Assembly (NCBI RefSeq): GCF_014395975.1
Contig: NZ_CP060714.1
Span: 2,480,001-2,544,000, forward strand
Direction: 5' to 3'
From: Diaphorobacter ruginosibacter
Lineage (GTDB): Bacteria > Pseudomonadota > Gammaproteobacteria > Burkholderiales > Burkholderiaceae_C
DNA length: 64,000 nucleotides
Part shown: positions 39,243-52,180 of the stretch, piece after piece
How positions within the stretch are numbered: position 1 is the first letter of the stretch
Layout of the letters: each line of letters begins with the position of its first letter
Translations under genes and position numbers: made by a program
Notes under the pieces: generated by a model
The model's database searches: none
The model's input: only the letters and a program-made list of their open reading frames with translations
Told to the model about the DNA's origin: nothing

Positions 39243-41341
39243 CACGGCTGCGATGCAGGGCGGCTCAGCAGTTCCAGCATGCCGGCCTCGTCGAGCACCG
39301 GCACGCCAAGCTCCTGCGCCTTCTCGAGCTTGCTTCCCGCTTCCGCGCCCGCGACCACGTAGCTGGTCTTCTTGCTCACCGAGCCCGACACCTTGGCGCC
39401 CGCGGCCTCGAGCAGGTCCTTGGCCTGGTCCCGGCCCATGGTGGGCAGCGTGCCGGTGAGCACCACGGTCATGCCGGCCAGAGGCAGGGATGCGGCCTGC
39501 CGTGGCTCGCCCTCTTCCCAGCTCACGCCGCAGGCACGTAGTTGCTCGACCACCTCGCGGTTGTGCGGCTGTGCGAAAAAGGTGTGGATCGACTCCGCCA
39601 CGACCGGCCCCACATCATTGACCTGCAGCAGCGCCTCGACGCTTGCATCCATGATGGCGTCCAGCTTGCCGAAGTGTTTTGCGAGGTCCTTGGCCGTGGC
39701 CTCGCCCACATGGCGGATGCCCAGGCCGAACAGGAAACGCGGCAGCGTGGTTCGCTTGGATTTCTCAAGACCATCGAGCACGTTCTGCGCGGACTTCTCC
39801 GCCATGCGGTCGAGCGAGGCCAGCGCGACCAGTCCCAGCCGGTAGAGATCCGGCAGCACACGCACCACCTGTCCTTCCACCAGCTGGTCGACCAGCTTGT
39901 CGCCCAGGCCCTCGATGTCCATCGCGCGGCGCGCGGCAAAGTGCAGGATGGCCTCCTTGCGCTGCGCGGCGCAGAACAGGCCGCCCGTGCAGCGATGATT
40001 GGCCTCCCCTTGCTCACGCACCACCGCGCTGCCGCATATCGGGCACTGCGCCGGCATGCGGAAGTTGGGAACATAGTGCGCCCGCTCGCCCGGAATGCGC
40101 CCGACGACTTCCGGAATCACGTCGCCCGCCCGGCGCACGATCACGGTGTCGCCGACCCTCACGCCCTTCTTGCGGATCTCGAAGATGTTGTGCAGCGTGG
40201 CATTCGTCACCACCACCCCGCCAACCTGCACCGGTGCCAGCCGCGCCACGGGCGTGAGCTTGCCCGTGCGCCCCACCTGCACGTCGATGCCGTCCAGGTG
40301 CGTAGGCATTTCCTGCGCCGGGTACTTGTGCGCCACGGCCCAGCGCGGCTCGCGCGACTTGAAGCCCAGCTGGCGCTGCAGTGCAAGACTGTTGACCTTG
40401 TAGACCACGCCATCGATCTCGTAGGGAAGCGTCGCACGCTCCTCGCCCATCCGGCGATGAAAGGCAACCAGCGCATCGGCACCGCTCGCCACGCAGACCT
40501 GGGGCGCCACCGGGAATCCCCAGTCCTTCAGGGTCCGGAGCATGTCGTAGTGGGTCTTGAAATCGGGGCCGCCCTCGGAAGCCGGGCTGATCTCGCCCAG
40601 GCCATAGGCGAAGAACGACAGCGGCCGCTGGGCCGCGATGTTCGAATCAAGCTGGCGCACCGCGCCGGCCGCCGCATTGCGCGGGTTCGCGAACAGCTTG
40701 CCGCCGGCCGCCGCCTGGCGTTCATTGAGCTTTTCCAGATCGGCGCGTCGCATGTAGACCTCGCCGCGTACCTCCAGGATCGGAGGGACGCCCCTGCCCT
40801 CGGGCAATGTCAGTGGAATCTGGCGGATGGTGCGGATGTTGTGCGTGACATCCTCGCCGACCTCGCCATCGCCACGCGTCGCGGCCTGCACCAGCACGCG
40901 GTTCTCGTAGCGCAGGTTCATCGCGAGGCCGTCGAACTTGGGCTCGGCCACATATTCGACCGCTGGCGCGGACTCGGGCAGTTCAAGCTCCCTGCGCACG
41001 CGCGCATCGAAGGCCATGGCACCGCTGGCCTCGTTGTCCGTCTCGGTCTGTATGCTGAGCATCGGCACGGCATGGCGCACCGGCGTCAGGCCATCGAGCA
41101 CCGCGCCGATCACCCGCTGCGTCGGCGAGTCGGGCGTGACGATCTGGGGATAGGCCGCCTCCAGCGCTTCGAGCTGCTGGTAGACACGGTCATACTCGCC
41201 ATCAGGCACCGTTGGCGCATCGAGCACATAGTATTCGTGCGCCCAGGCATTGAGCTGGTCACGCAGCGCGTTCACCTTGGCAACGACCTTGGAAGGCACG
41301 TCCTGCGGCGGAGAAGAGAAAAGGTCAAAACTTTCGGCCAT
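39242..41341 (-). CDS. ligA: NAD-dependent DNA ligase LigA
   Basis: A 699-residue ligase sealing nicks in replication and repair. The adenylated lysine is Lys135 in EPKFDGLAMN. It then shows the OB-fold region (KYPAQEMPTHLDGIDVQVGRTG), a Cys4 zinc finger (CPICG ... CTGGLFC), helix-hairpin-helix repeats, and a C-terminal BRCT domain (LAGMTVVLTGTLPTMGRDQA). The start at 41341 (MAESFDLFSS) or 41353 (MLRAMAES) cannot be separated with certainty. It is coupled to mrcA downstream and follows zipA after about 200 bases with no gene. Confidence 0.96.
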   Translation of the reverse strand: MAESFDLFSSPPQDVPSKVVAKVNALRDQLNAWAHEYYVLDAPTVPDGEYDRVYQQLEALEAAYPQIVTPDSPTQRVIGAVLDGLTPVRHAVPMLSIQTETDNEASGAMAFDARVRRELELPESAPAVEYVAEPKFDGLAMNLRYENRVLVQAATRGDGEVGEDVTHNIRTIRQIPLTLPEGRGVPPILEVRGEVYMRRADLEKLNERQAAAGGKLFANPRNAAAGAVRQLDSNIAAQRPLSFFAYGLGEISPASEGGPDFKTHYDMLRTLKDWGFPVAPQVCVASGADALVAFHRRMGEERATLPYEIDGVVYKVNSLALQRQLGFKSREPRWAVAHKYPAQEMPTHLDGIDVQVGRTGKLTPVARLAPVQVGGVVVTNATLHNIFEIRKKGVRVGDTVIVRRAGDVIPEVVGRIPGERAHYVPNFRMPAQCPICGSAVVREQGEANHRCTGGLFCAAQRKEAILHFAARRAMDIEGLGDKLVDQLVEGQVVRVLPDLYRLGLVALASLDRMAEKSAQNVLDGLEKSKRTTLPRFLFGLGIRHVGEATAKDLAKHFGKLDAIMDASVEALLQVNDVGPVVAESIHTFFAQPHNREVVEQLRACGVSWEEGEPRQAASLPLAGMTVVLTGTLPTMGRDQAKDLLEAAGAKVSGSVSKKTSYVVAGAEAGSKLEKAQELGVPVLDEAGMLELLSRPASQP

Positions 41342-41536
41342 GGCCCGTAGCATTCTTTCTGCCGCGCGGGAGTCTGTCTCTCACGCCGGCACATGTGCGC
41401 AAACGCACTTGAGACGGCAGATGGTTCACACGCAAGATGCCGTCGGATGGCCCGCACTGTCGGTCAGGAGTGGCCGCCATCATGAAATACGGTCCTGTCC
41501 CGGGCAGATGCGCAGCCCCGTTGTCCCCGTATCGGG

Positions 41537-42640
41537 TCAGCTGAAGAGGCGGCGGGCAAGCGCCGAGCCTGCCGACAGCTCGCGGCTATCCAGCTTGTCG
41601 TAGAGCGTCTCCAGATCCGCGGTGATCGGATCCATCGTCATGGCGGGCAGTGGCGAGCCATTCTGGTCGCACAGCACGCCGTCCATGGTCTTGCACAACT
41701 GGGCAGCAACCTCGCGCAGGCGCGTGAAAGGCTGCTCGCTGCGGTGCACCTGCGCGACGTCCAGGCTCAGCAGCAGGTCGCGGATCGCCGACTGCTCCGG
41801 GTCGTCCGACAGCGCCGCCTGGGTGTCATAGGACAGCGTGAGGATCGGCGGCAGGCCCGCCTCGGCCGCCGGCAGCACGAGGCGGCCGGGCATGGCGCCC
41901 TGCGTGAAGCCGACCGTGGCGGCATTCTGCTGCACATAGCCCGGGCTCCAGGCGGCGTGGCGCGCACGCAGCATGAAGCTGAGCTGCGCATCATGCTCGC
42001 TCGCGAACTGGTCAAGCTCGCGGGCACGCGCCACCTCGTGCAGCATGTCGGGGAAGTCCACCGCGGCGCCGATGTTGTCGACAAAGCCCTGCGCCTTCAT
42101 CACGAACTCGGAAAACTCGATCTCGTTGAGCGGCCCCAGGCGATTGGCCAGTTGCACACCCGCCTGGAACTGCCGGTAGCGCTGGCCCGCCACGGGCCCT
42201 TCCCATTGATGGGTAGCCTCGTTGAGGCCTTCAATCGCAAAAGGCTTGCTGCCCGCGCGGCGGGTGGGAGGCAACGCCGCCAGGGCGGCATCGCCCGACA
42301 CCAGCTGGTCGGCGACGATGGGCGCCATGGCGTCCAGCAGCGGGTCAAGGCCGCCACGCCGCTCCGCCTGCGGCACCGGCATCTGCAGCACGTCCTTCAG
42401 GTCGACCGAATGGCCGTCGAAGCTGGGCTCGATGCCATGTTCCGGGCCGAGTCCGTTGGCACCCACGCCTTCGAAACCGGGCTCGAGACGGGCAGCCGAC
42501 GCATCCGATGAGGCCGCCTCGGGCTCGGCAGGCCGGGCACGCTTGGGCGCATTGCGGTGCGTGGACCAGGCGTTGTAGCCGACGACAACCGCCAGCACGA
42601 GTCCGCCGGCAATGATGAGTGCAATCTGAAAAGTGCTCAT
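41537..42640 (-). CDS. zipA: Cell-division protein ZipA-like (FtsZ-binding C-terminal domain)
   Basis: A 367-residue protein with an N-terminal membrane anchor (FQIALIIAGGLVLAVVVGYNAW) directly followed by a basic stretch and a Pro/Ala/acidic linker. The C-terminal domain (about 220-345) has the ZipA C-terminal pattern, including GFTQGAMPGRLVLPA and LTLSYDTQAALSDD. ZipA ties FtsZ to the inner membrane at the divisome. The location between smc and ligA is the usual one in Burkholderiales, which supports the call despite weak sequence conservation. Confidence 0.85.
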   Translation of the reverse strand: MSTFQIALIIAGGLVLAVVVGYNAWSTHRNAPKRARPAEPEAASSDASAARLEPGFEGVGANGLGPEHGIEPSFDGHSVDLKDVLQMPVPQAERRGGLDPLLDAMAPIVADQLVSGDAALAALPPTRRAGSKPFAIEGLNEATHQWEGPVAGQRYRQFQAGVQLANRLGPLNEIEFSEFVMKAQGFVDNIGAAVDFPDMLHEVARARELDQFASEHDAQLSFMLRARHAAWSPGYVQQNAATVGFTQGAMPGRLVLPAAEAGLPPILTLSYDTQAALSDDPEQSAIRDLLLSLDVAQVHRSEQPFTRLREVAAQLCKTMDGVLCDQNGSPLPAMTMDPITADLETLYDKLDSRELSAGSALARRLFS

Positions 42641-42694
42641 GGTGAATTCAAATCGTTGTGCTTTCCATGGCGGCCGGCATCGTGGTCCGGCCCG

Positions 42695-46222
<3,528 letters not shown>

Positions 46223-46372
46223 GAGTCAGGCGATGTTGATCAGGGCGCAGGAATGTTCAATGCGGAATCATACCGTGCAAGCGCCCTGTTCCCCTGCGAC
46301 GCGTGAAGCTGCTACGAATTTTGACAAAAACGAACCGCAACACCAGGCTGCTTCTTCGGGATATCTGGGGCC

Positions 46373-46696
46373 TCAGGATGCGCGGGGCCCAAAGGCGATC
46401 ACCGCCATGCCGGCCAGCGTGATCGCGCCGCCCACGACGTCCCACATGCCGGGGCGGATGCCGTCCACCGCCCACAGCCAGACCAGCGCCGTGCACACAT
46501 AGACCCCGCCGTAGGCCGCGTAGATGCGGCCCGAGGCGTCGGGATGCAATGTGAGCAGCCATGCGAACAAGGCGAGGCTGAAGGCGGCCGGCACCAGCAG
46601 CCAGGCCGATCCGCCCTTCTTGAGCCAGAGCCATGGCAGGTAGCAACCAATGATTTCCGCAAGCGCGGTGACGAAAAACAGAGCAACTGTGGTCAT
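46373..46696 (-). CDS. YnfA/UPF0060 family membrane protein
   Basis: A 107-residue protein with four predicted helices, resembling half-size DMT/SMR transporters. Conserved UPF0060 segments are ALAEIIGCYLPWLWLKKG, IYAAYGGVYVCTALVWLW and DVVGGAITLAGMAVI. Suggested roles include small-molecule efflux, but none is established. The start at 46696 (MTTVALFFVTALAE) excludes 44 non-family residues. It is stand-alone between smc and a GGDEF-EAL gene. Confidence 0.92.
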   Translation of the reverse strand: MTTVALFFVTALAEIIGCYLPWLWLKKGGSAWLLVPAAFSLALFAWLLTLHPDASGRIYAAYGGVYVCTALVWLWAVDGIRPGMWDVVGGAITLAGMAVIAFGPRAS

Positions 46697-46728
46697 GCCC
46701 GCCTGTATAGCAACCGTTGAACAGGTGA

Positions 46729-49700
46729 TTAGACCATCAGATCGGCAGAGGCACGCCCCATGACGAGCGCCTCGAACTCCTTGAGCGGCAGCGGCGGGCT
46801 CAGCAGGTAGCCCTGCCATGCATAGCAATGATTGCGCTCGAGGAATTGCCGCTGCGCCTCGGTCTCCACCCCCTCGGCGGTCACCTGCAGGCCCAGGCTG
46901 GTGCCCAGCGCCACGATGGTGCGGGCGATGGCCGCGTCGTTCGGGTCCGTCAGCACATCACGAACAAAGCCCTGGTCGATCTTGAGCTCGTCAAGCGGCA
47001 GGCGCTTCAGGTAGGACAGCGAAGAGTAGCCCGTGCCGAAGTCGTCGAGCGAGAAACCCACGCCGTAGCTCTTGAGCCTTACCATCTTCTTGACCGTGTC
47101 GTCGATGTCCTCCAGCAGCAGGCTCTCCGTGAGCTCAAGCCGCAGACGGCGCGCATCCGCCCCCGTGCTCGCCAGCGCGGCAAGCACCTGGGGCACGAAG
47201 CCCGCCTGGTGGAACTGCTGGGCGCTCACGTTCACCGACAGCGTCAGTTCGCTGAGCACAGGATCCGCCGCCCATGCGGCCAGCCGCTCGCATGCGGTGC
47301 GCAGCACCCATTCGCCCAGGCGATGGATGAGCCCGCTTTCCTCCGCCAGCGGAATGAACTGCACAGGCGAGATCGGCCCTTTTTCCGGATGCAGCCAGCG
47401 CATCAGCACTTCCGCCCCGACGATGCTGCCCAGCGCCATCTGCGGCTGATAGGCCAGTTCGAACTGGCCCTGGGCGATGCCGGCGCGCATGTCGGCCTCC
47501 AGCGCCACACGGGCCTCGACCACGGCCTGCATCTCGGGGTCGAAGAACCGCAGGGCGTTGCGGCCTTCCGCCTTGGCCCGGTACATGGCCAGGTCGCCAC
47601 GCTTGAGCAGTTCGTCCGCCGACTCGCGCTGGCCGTGGAACAGCGTGATGCCGATGCTGAGCGTGGTGTGATGAAGTTCGCCATTGAGCTCGAAGGGTTC
47701 GCGCATCACGTTCAGGATCTTCTGGGCGACCTCTTCGGCCCCCGCGGCCGCCGCCTGCTCGCTCTCGCCCATGGACCGCAGCACCACGACGAACTCGTCG
47801 CCGCCGTGCCGTGCCACCGTATCGTCGACATGCACGCAACTGCGCAGCCGCTGCGCCACCACGCCCAGCAGGCGGTCGCCCATGTCGTGACCCTGGGTCT
47901 CGTTGAGGCTCTTGAAGTTGTCCAGGTCGAGCATCAGCACCGCGCCGTAGCTCTGGTGACGCGCGCTCATGGCCAGCGCCTGCTGCAGCCGGTCGAGCAA
48001 CAGGCGGCGATTCGGCAGCTGGGTGAGCGGGTCGTAGTAGGCCAGGTAGCGCGCGCGCTCCTCCACGGCCTTGCGCTGGCTGATATCCACCAGCGTGACC
48101 AGGTAGTTCTCGCCCAGCACCACGCCAGCCATCTCGAGCGAACGCAGGTGCCCGCCCTTGCGGGTGATGGTGCATTCCTGCGCTCGGATGTAGCCGCCGC
48201 TCTCGCGGGCCTCGTTGCACGCGTCGACCCAGCGTGTGCGGTACAGCTCGCGCTCTTGCGGGTCGACGACCAGGGTGGCCCACCATGCGTCGAGGCTGCT
48301 GATCTCCTGCGTGTCATAGCCGCAGATCTGGGCGTAGCGTTCGTTGCTGAAATCGAAGGCACCGTCCTTGATCAAGGCAATGCCGATCGGCAGGCGGTTG
48401 AGGATGCTGCGCAGGCCCTCCTCGTTCGTGCGCAGCGCTTCCTCCATGTTCTTGCGCTGCGTGATATCCAGGATGACCGCCACATTGTGGTGGGTTTCCC
48501 CTGACGACAGGGTGATGGGCGCTGCCGTCAGATCGACCCAGACCACGTGGCCGTCCCTGTGCAGGTAACGCATTTCCATGCGCATCTCGGCGATCTCGCC
48601 CGCGGCCATCCGCCGCAACTCCTGCATGCTCGCTGCCGCATCGTCAGGATGCGCGCAGTCCTGCAGACACATGTTTTCCAGCTCGGCCTCGGTGTAGCCC
48701 AGCATCTCGCTGAATTTCTTGTTGGCGCGTGCAATCTCACCAGTGCGGCTGTCGATCTGCACCACGCCCACCGCCGCCTGGCTGAACAGCGTGCGAAACC
48801 GCTCCTCGCTCACTTCAAGGGCGGAGGCTGCAAGCGCGGCATTGTCCACGGCCTGCGCGCGACGCAGGCCCATCATCATGACCAGCGCAGTGAGCAGCGA
48901 GGTGACAAGCACCCCGGCCGCGGCCACCAGGGCGGGCAAACCCTTCTCGATCGGCGACAACAGCGGCGTCGCATGCTCGAAATTCAACCGCCACAGCCTG
49001 CCCCCGAAGATCACGTCCTTGTGCATGCGGATGTCGCTGCTGTCCAGATCCGGCTCATCGAACAGCGTCCCTGGTGTCCTGGGCGCCACCAGTCCGCCGT
49101 CAGCGCCCAGCTCGCCCATATCGGTCATGTTCAGCACGAGGTTGTCCCAGTGGCCCTCGCCGCGCACGGCATCCACAAGAGCGGACAGACGGATGGCAAT
49201 ATCGACGGTGCCCAGGAAGCGCACATCCTTCGCCTCCGTCCCTTCCCCGGTGAACACCGGCAGGCGCATGACGACCCCCATGCGGTGCTCGGAAACCTGT
49301 CGCAGCTCGAACGGCGCGGAAACCACCATCGAGCGACTGTCGCGAGCCCGGAGCAACGCGGCCAGGTTGGAGGGCTGAGAGTGGATCTCGAGCCCTTCGA
49401 TGGGCTCGTTCCCGCGCCGGGGCCACACATATTCCAGGACGAAATACTCGTTGCGGCTCTCATCCGGGTGAATCTGGAAATCCTTGCTGGAGCGCCCGTC
49501 GGTCGAGGGCTCAGCCCGGGTCCGCGACAGAAAACTGTCCTTGTCGGTACCGGGCACATATCGTGTGAAGGACACGCCGATCGCTCCAGGATGGCGATTC
49601 TCCAGTTCCATGCTGCTGGCAAGACGCTCGAAATCGCGCCGCTGCAACTGGGGATTGAGCTTGAGCAGGCCCTGCAGGCCGCTCAGCACGTCCATGTAGG

Positions 49701-49890
49701 ACTGAAGCCGCCGCTGCATCGACTGCGCGAACAGGTTCGACTTCTGCTCGAAGCGCATCTGCGCCACCGACTCGGCCGAGTTCTGCTGCTGCCGCCACAG
49801 TGCATAGCTGCCCAGCAATCCCAGCACGGCAACGATCAGGCCCGGTACCCAGAACCGTAGCAGAAAGCGCGATGATGAAGGCTGGAACAT
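46729..49890 (-). CDS. CHASE-PAS-PAS-GGDEF-EAL cyclic-di-GMP signalling protein
   Basis: A protein of about 1053 residues. Two membrane helices (LLRFWVPGLIVAVLGLLGS and GLPALVAAAGVLVTSLLTALV) enclose a periplasmic CHASE-type sensor. Two PAS domains follow. A GGDEF domain has intact GGDEF at residues 696-700. An EAL domain has EVL at 827-829 and the metal/loop motif DDFGTGYSS. Both enzymatic halves keep key residues, so it may make, degrade or switch c-di-GMP. The start at 49890 (MFQPSSSRFLL) is chosen because the upstream frame (TTG at 49974) has no ribosome site, but no good Shine-Dalgarno is seen at 49890 either. Confidence 0.9.
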   Translation of the reverse strand: MFQPSSSRFLLRFWVPGLIVAVLGLLGSYALWRQQQNSAESVAQMRFEQKSNLFAQSMQRRLQSYMDVLSGLQGLLKLNPQLQRRDFERLASSMELENRHPGAIGVSFTRYVPGTDKDSFLSRTRAEPSTDGRSSKDFQIHPDESRNEYFVLEYVWPRRGNEPIEGLEIHSQPSNLAALLRARDSRSMVVSAPFELRQVSEHRMGVVMRLPVFTGEGTEAKDVRFLGTVDIAIRLSALVDAVRGEGHWDNLVLNMTDMGELGADGGLVAPRTPGTLFDEPDLDSSDIRMHKDVIFGGRLWRLNFEHATPLLSPIEKGLPALVAAAGVLVTSLLTALVMMMGLRRAQAVDNAALAASALEVSEERFRTLFSQAAVGVVQIDSRTGEIARANKKFSEMLGYTEAELENMCLQDCAHPDDAAASMQELRRMAAGEIAEMRMEMRYLHRDGHVVWVDLTAAPITLSSGETHHNVAVILDITQRKNMEEALRTNEEGLRSILNRLPIGIALIKDGAFDFSNERYAQICGYDTQEISSLDAWWATLVVDPQERELYRTRWVDACNEARESGGYIRAQECTITRKGGHLRSLEMAGVVLGENYLVTLVDISQRKAVEERARYLAYYDPLTQLPNRRLLLDRLQQALAMSARHQSYGAVLMLDLDNFKSLNETQGHDMGDRLLGVVAQRLRSCVHVDDTVARHGGDEFVVVLRSMGESEQAAAAGAEEVAQKILNVMREPFELNGELHHTTLSIGITLFHGQRESADELLKRGDLAMYRAKAEGRNALRFFDPEMQAVVEARVALEADMRAGIAQGQFELAYQPQMALGSIVGAEVLMRWLHPEKGPISPVQFIPLAEESGLIHRLGEWVLRTACERLAAWAADPVLSELTLSVNVSAQQFHQAGFVPQVLAALASTGADARRLRLELTESLLLEDIDDTVKKMVRLKSYGVGFSLDDFGTGYSSLSYLKRLPLDELKIDQGFVRDVLTDPNDAAIARTIVALGTSLGLQVTAEGVETEAQRQFLERNHCYAWQGYLLSPPLPLKEFEALVMGRASADLMV

Positions 49891-50167
49891 CAAGGATGTG
49901 TCGAGAGAACTGGACGAAGGAAGCGAGGTAAAAAAGCTGGGGAGATTATGTTTCCAGCTATACAGCCTTTGCAACCAATAGTTAATTATCGATATATATT
50001 CTTACAAATCAACGCAATATCGGGTGCTGGAATAAACAGCGTTGCCTTGATTTGCAAATGAAATCGCCTGGTGCACCAGAATTCCGCATGGCGGACAGGG
50101 GACGCATGCTCCCCCGCGCAGCTTGCAGCCAGCTTTCAGGTGGGCGCGGATCCGGAAAATTGACGGT

Positions 50168-50183
50168 TGTTCATTGTTGAACA
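50168..50183. promoter_or_regulatory. Inverted repeat upstream of the ABC exporter gene
   Basis: TGTTCA-TTGT-TGAACA, 6-bp arms, overlaps the spacer downstream of a TTGACG (-35-like, 50160-50165), as an operator would. The full gap 49891-50272 (382 bases) also holds an AT-rich stretch (49975-50030) suited to promoters of the divergent GGDEF-EAL gene. No ORF is evident there. The identity of the regulator is unknown. Confidence 0.35.
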
Positions 50184-50272
50184 GATCCGCCCCCGAAAAT
50201 TCTACGGTCTCTGGCAGGGGCCCGGACAAGGGCCGGTGAGACTCGTAACATCCGGCAAGGAGCCTCCCATCT

Positions 50273-52129
50273 GTGATATTTGATTTCTTCGAACGGCGCA
50301 TTCCGCCCTACCCCCTGAATGAACCCGCCTTGCCGCCCAAGGGCTTCTTTGCCTTTCTGTGGGCCTGCACGGCGGGCATGCGCGGCTGGATCGCGCTGCT
50401 GACCGTCACCTCCGCGCTGCTGTCTGTCTACGAGGCGTTTCTCTTCGCCGTGATGAGCCACGTGGTCGACTGGCTCTCCGCCACGCCCGCAGCCGAGTTC
50501 TGGCAGGCGCACCAGGGCGGAATGGTCGGCATCGCGGGCATCCTGCTGATGAGCATCGTGCTGCTGGGCGTGCACACTTTGGTCATGCACCAGGTGCTGG
50601 CCATCAACTTCCCGATGCGCATGCGCTGGATCTTTCACCGGCTGATGCTGGGCCAGAGCATGTCGTTCTATGCCGACGAATTCGCCGGCCGCATCACCAC
50701 CAAGATCATGCAGACCGCGCTCGCGGTGCGCGAGGTGGTGTTCATCGTGGTGGATGTACTGGTCGGCGTGGGCGTGTATTTCGTGAGCATCCTGCTTCTG
50801 TCGGCCAGCTTCGACTGGCGCATGATGGTGCCGTTTGCCATCTGGCTGTGCGGCTACACGGCCGCCTGCTTCTATTTCGTGCCTCGCCTGGGCCAGATCG
50901 GCAAGGAGCAGGCCGATGCCCGCTCGCTCATGACCGGCCGCGTGACCGATGCCTATACCAACATCGCCACCGTCAAGCTGTTTGCCCACACGCGGCGCGA
51001 GGCGGAATATGCACGCAACGCGATGGAGTCGTTCAAGAAGACCGGCTATGACCAGATGCGCCTGGTGAGCCAGTTCGAGCTGACCAACCACGTCATGATC
51101 ACGCTGCTCATCCTCGGCAGCGCGGGCTCCGCGCTGTACCTGTGGACGCAAGGCCAGATCGGCACCGGCGTGGTGGCGGCGGTGATCGCCATGGCTCTGC
51201 GGATTTCGGGCTACTCGCACTGGGTGATGTGGCAGATGACCGGCCTGTTCGAGAACATCGGCACCATCCAGGACGGCATTCTCACGCTGACCAAGCCGCG
51301 CACCATCGTCGACGAACCCGGCGCCAAGCCGCTGGCCGTGACGCGCGGCGGCATCCATTTCGAGAACATCAGCTTCGGCTACAAGGATGGCGGCAAACGC
51401 GTCATCGACCACCTGGACCTGAACATCCGCCCCGGCGAGCGCATCGGCCTGATCGGTCGCTCGGGCGCGGGCAAGTCGACGCTCGTGAACCTGTTGCTGC
51501 GCTTCCACGAGGTGCAGGACGGCCGCATCACCATCGACGGACAGGACATCCGCAAGGTGACGCAGGATAGCCTCCGGGGAGCGATCGGCATGGTGACGCA
51601 GGACACCTCCCTGCTCCACCGGTCCATGCGCGACAACATCCTTTATGGACGCCCCGATGCGAGCGAGGAAGAGATGCGCGCGGCGGCCCTGAAGGCCGAG
51701 GCCTCCGACTTCATCGACGGGCTCACCGACCTCAAGGGCCGCAGCGGCTATGACGCCCAGGTCGGCGAGCGCGGCGTGAAGCTGTCGGGCGGCCAGCGCC
51801 AGCGCGTCGCGATCGCCCGCGTGATGCTCAAGGACGCGCCGATCCTGCTGCTCGACGAGGCCACCAGTGCACTCGACAGCGAGGTCGAGGCAGCGATCCA
51901 GCAGAGCCTGGACGGCCTCATGCATGGCAAGACGGTGATCGCCATCGCCCACCGACTGTCCACCATCGCGGCCATGGACCGCCTCATCGTCATGGATCGC
52001 GGCCAGATCGTCGAGCAGGGTTCACACCAGGAACTGCTGGCATTCGGCGGCATCTACGCCAAGCTCTGGGCCCATCAGAGCGGCGGCTTCCTGGGAGAAT
52101 CGTCGAGCGAGCACATGATCGCCAGCTGA
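50273..52129 (+). CDS. ABC exporter, fused permease-ATPase
   Basis: A 618-residue half-transporter. It has six helices in the N-terminal half (first at IALLTVTSALLSVYEAFLFAV). The ABC domain has Walker A GRSGAGKST at about 395, LSGGQRQRVAIARV near 504, ILLLDEATSALDSEV and the switch His in AIAHRLSTI. The type is MsbA/multidrug exporter and the substrate is unknown; it should act as a dimer. The GTG start is supported by AAGGAG ten bases upstream. It converges on an MFS exporter gene. Confidence 0.92.
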   Translation: MIFDFFERRIPPYPLNEPALPPKGFFAFLWACTAGMRGWIALLTVTSALLSVYEAFLFAVMSHVVDWLSATPAAEFWQAHQGGMVGIAGILLMSIVLLGVHTLVMHQVLAINFPMRMRWIFHRLMLGQSMSFYADEFAGRITTKIMQTALAVREVVFIVVDVLVGVGVYFVSILLLSASFDWRMMVPFAIWLCGYTAACFYFVPRLGQIGKEQADARSLMTGRVTDAYTNIATVKLFAHTRREAEYARNAMESFKKTGYDQMRLVSQFELTNHVMITLLILGSAGSALYLWTQGQIGTGVVAAVIAMALRISGYSHWVMWQMTGLFENIGTIQDGILTLTKPRTIVDEPGAKPLAVTRGGIHFENISFGYKDGGKRVIDHLDLNIRPGERIGLIGRSGAGKSTLVNLLLRFHEVQDGRITIDGQDIRKVTQDSLRGAIGMVTQDTSLLHRSMRDNILYGRPDASEEEMRAAALKAEASDFIDGLTDLKGRSGYDAQVGERGVKLSGGQRQRVAIARVMLKDAPILLLDEATSALDSEVEAAIQQSLDGLMHGKTVIAIAHRLSTIAAMDRLIVMDRGQIVEQGSHQELLAFGGIYAKLWAHQSGGFLGESSSEHMIAS

Positions 52130-52180
52130 CGGGCTGCCACCATCGGCCCTGCTCCGCAGGCGCCCTGGCGGCTCGCTACA

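Noticed and set aside
46828..49860. Plus-strand ORFs of 558 and 437 codons opposite the GGDEF-EAL gene
   Set aside because: Antisense shadows; the minus strand has intact GGDEF and EAL-type motifs.
50171..51952. 593-codon minus-strand ORF opposite the ABC exporter
   Set aside because: His/Asp/Arg-rich antisense translation of a clear ABC exporter.
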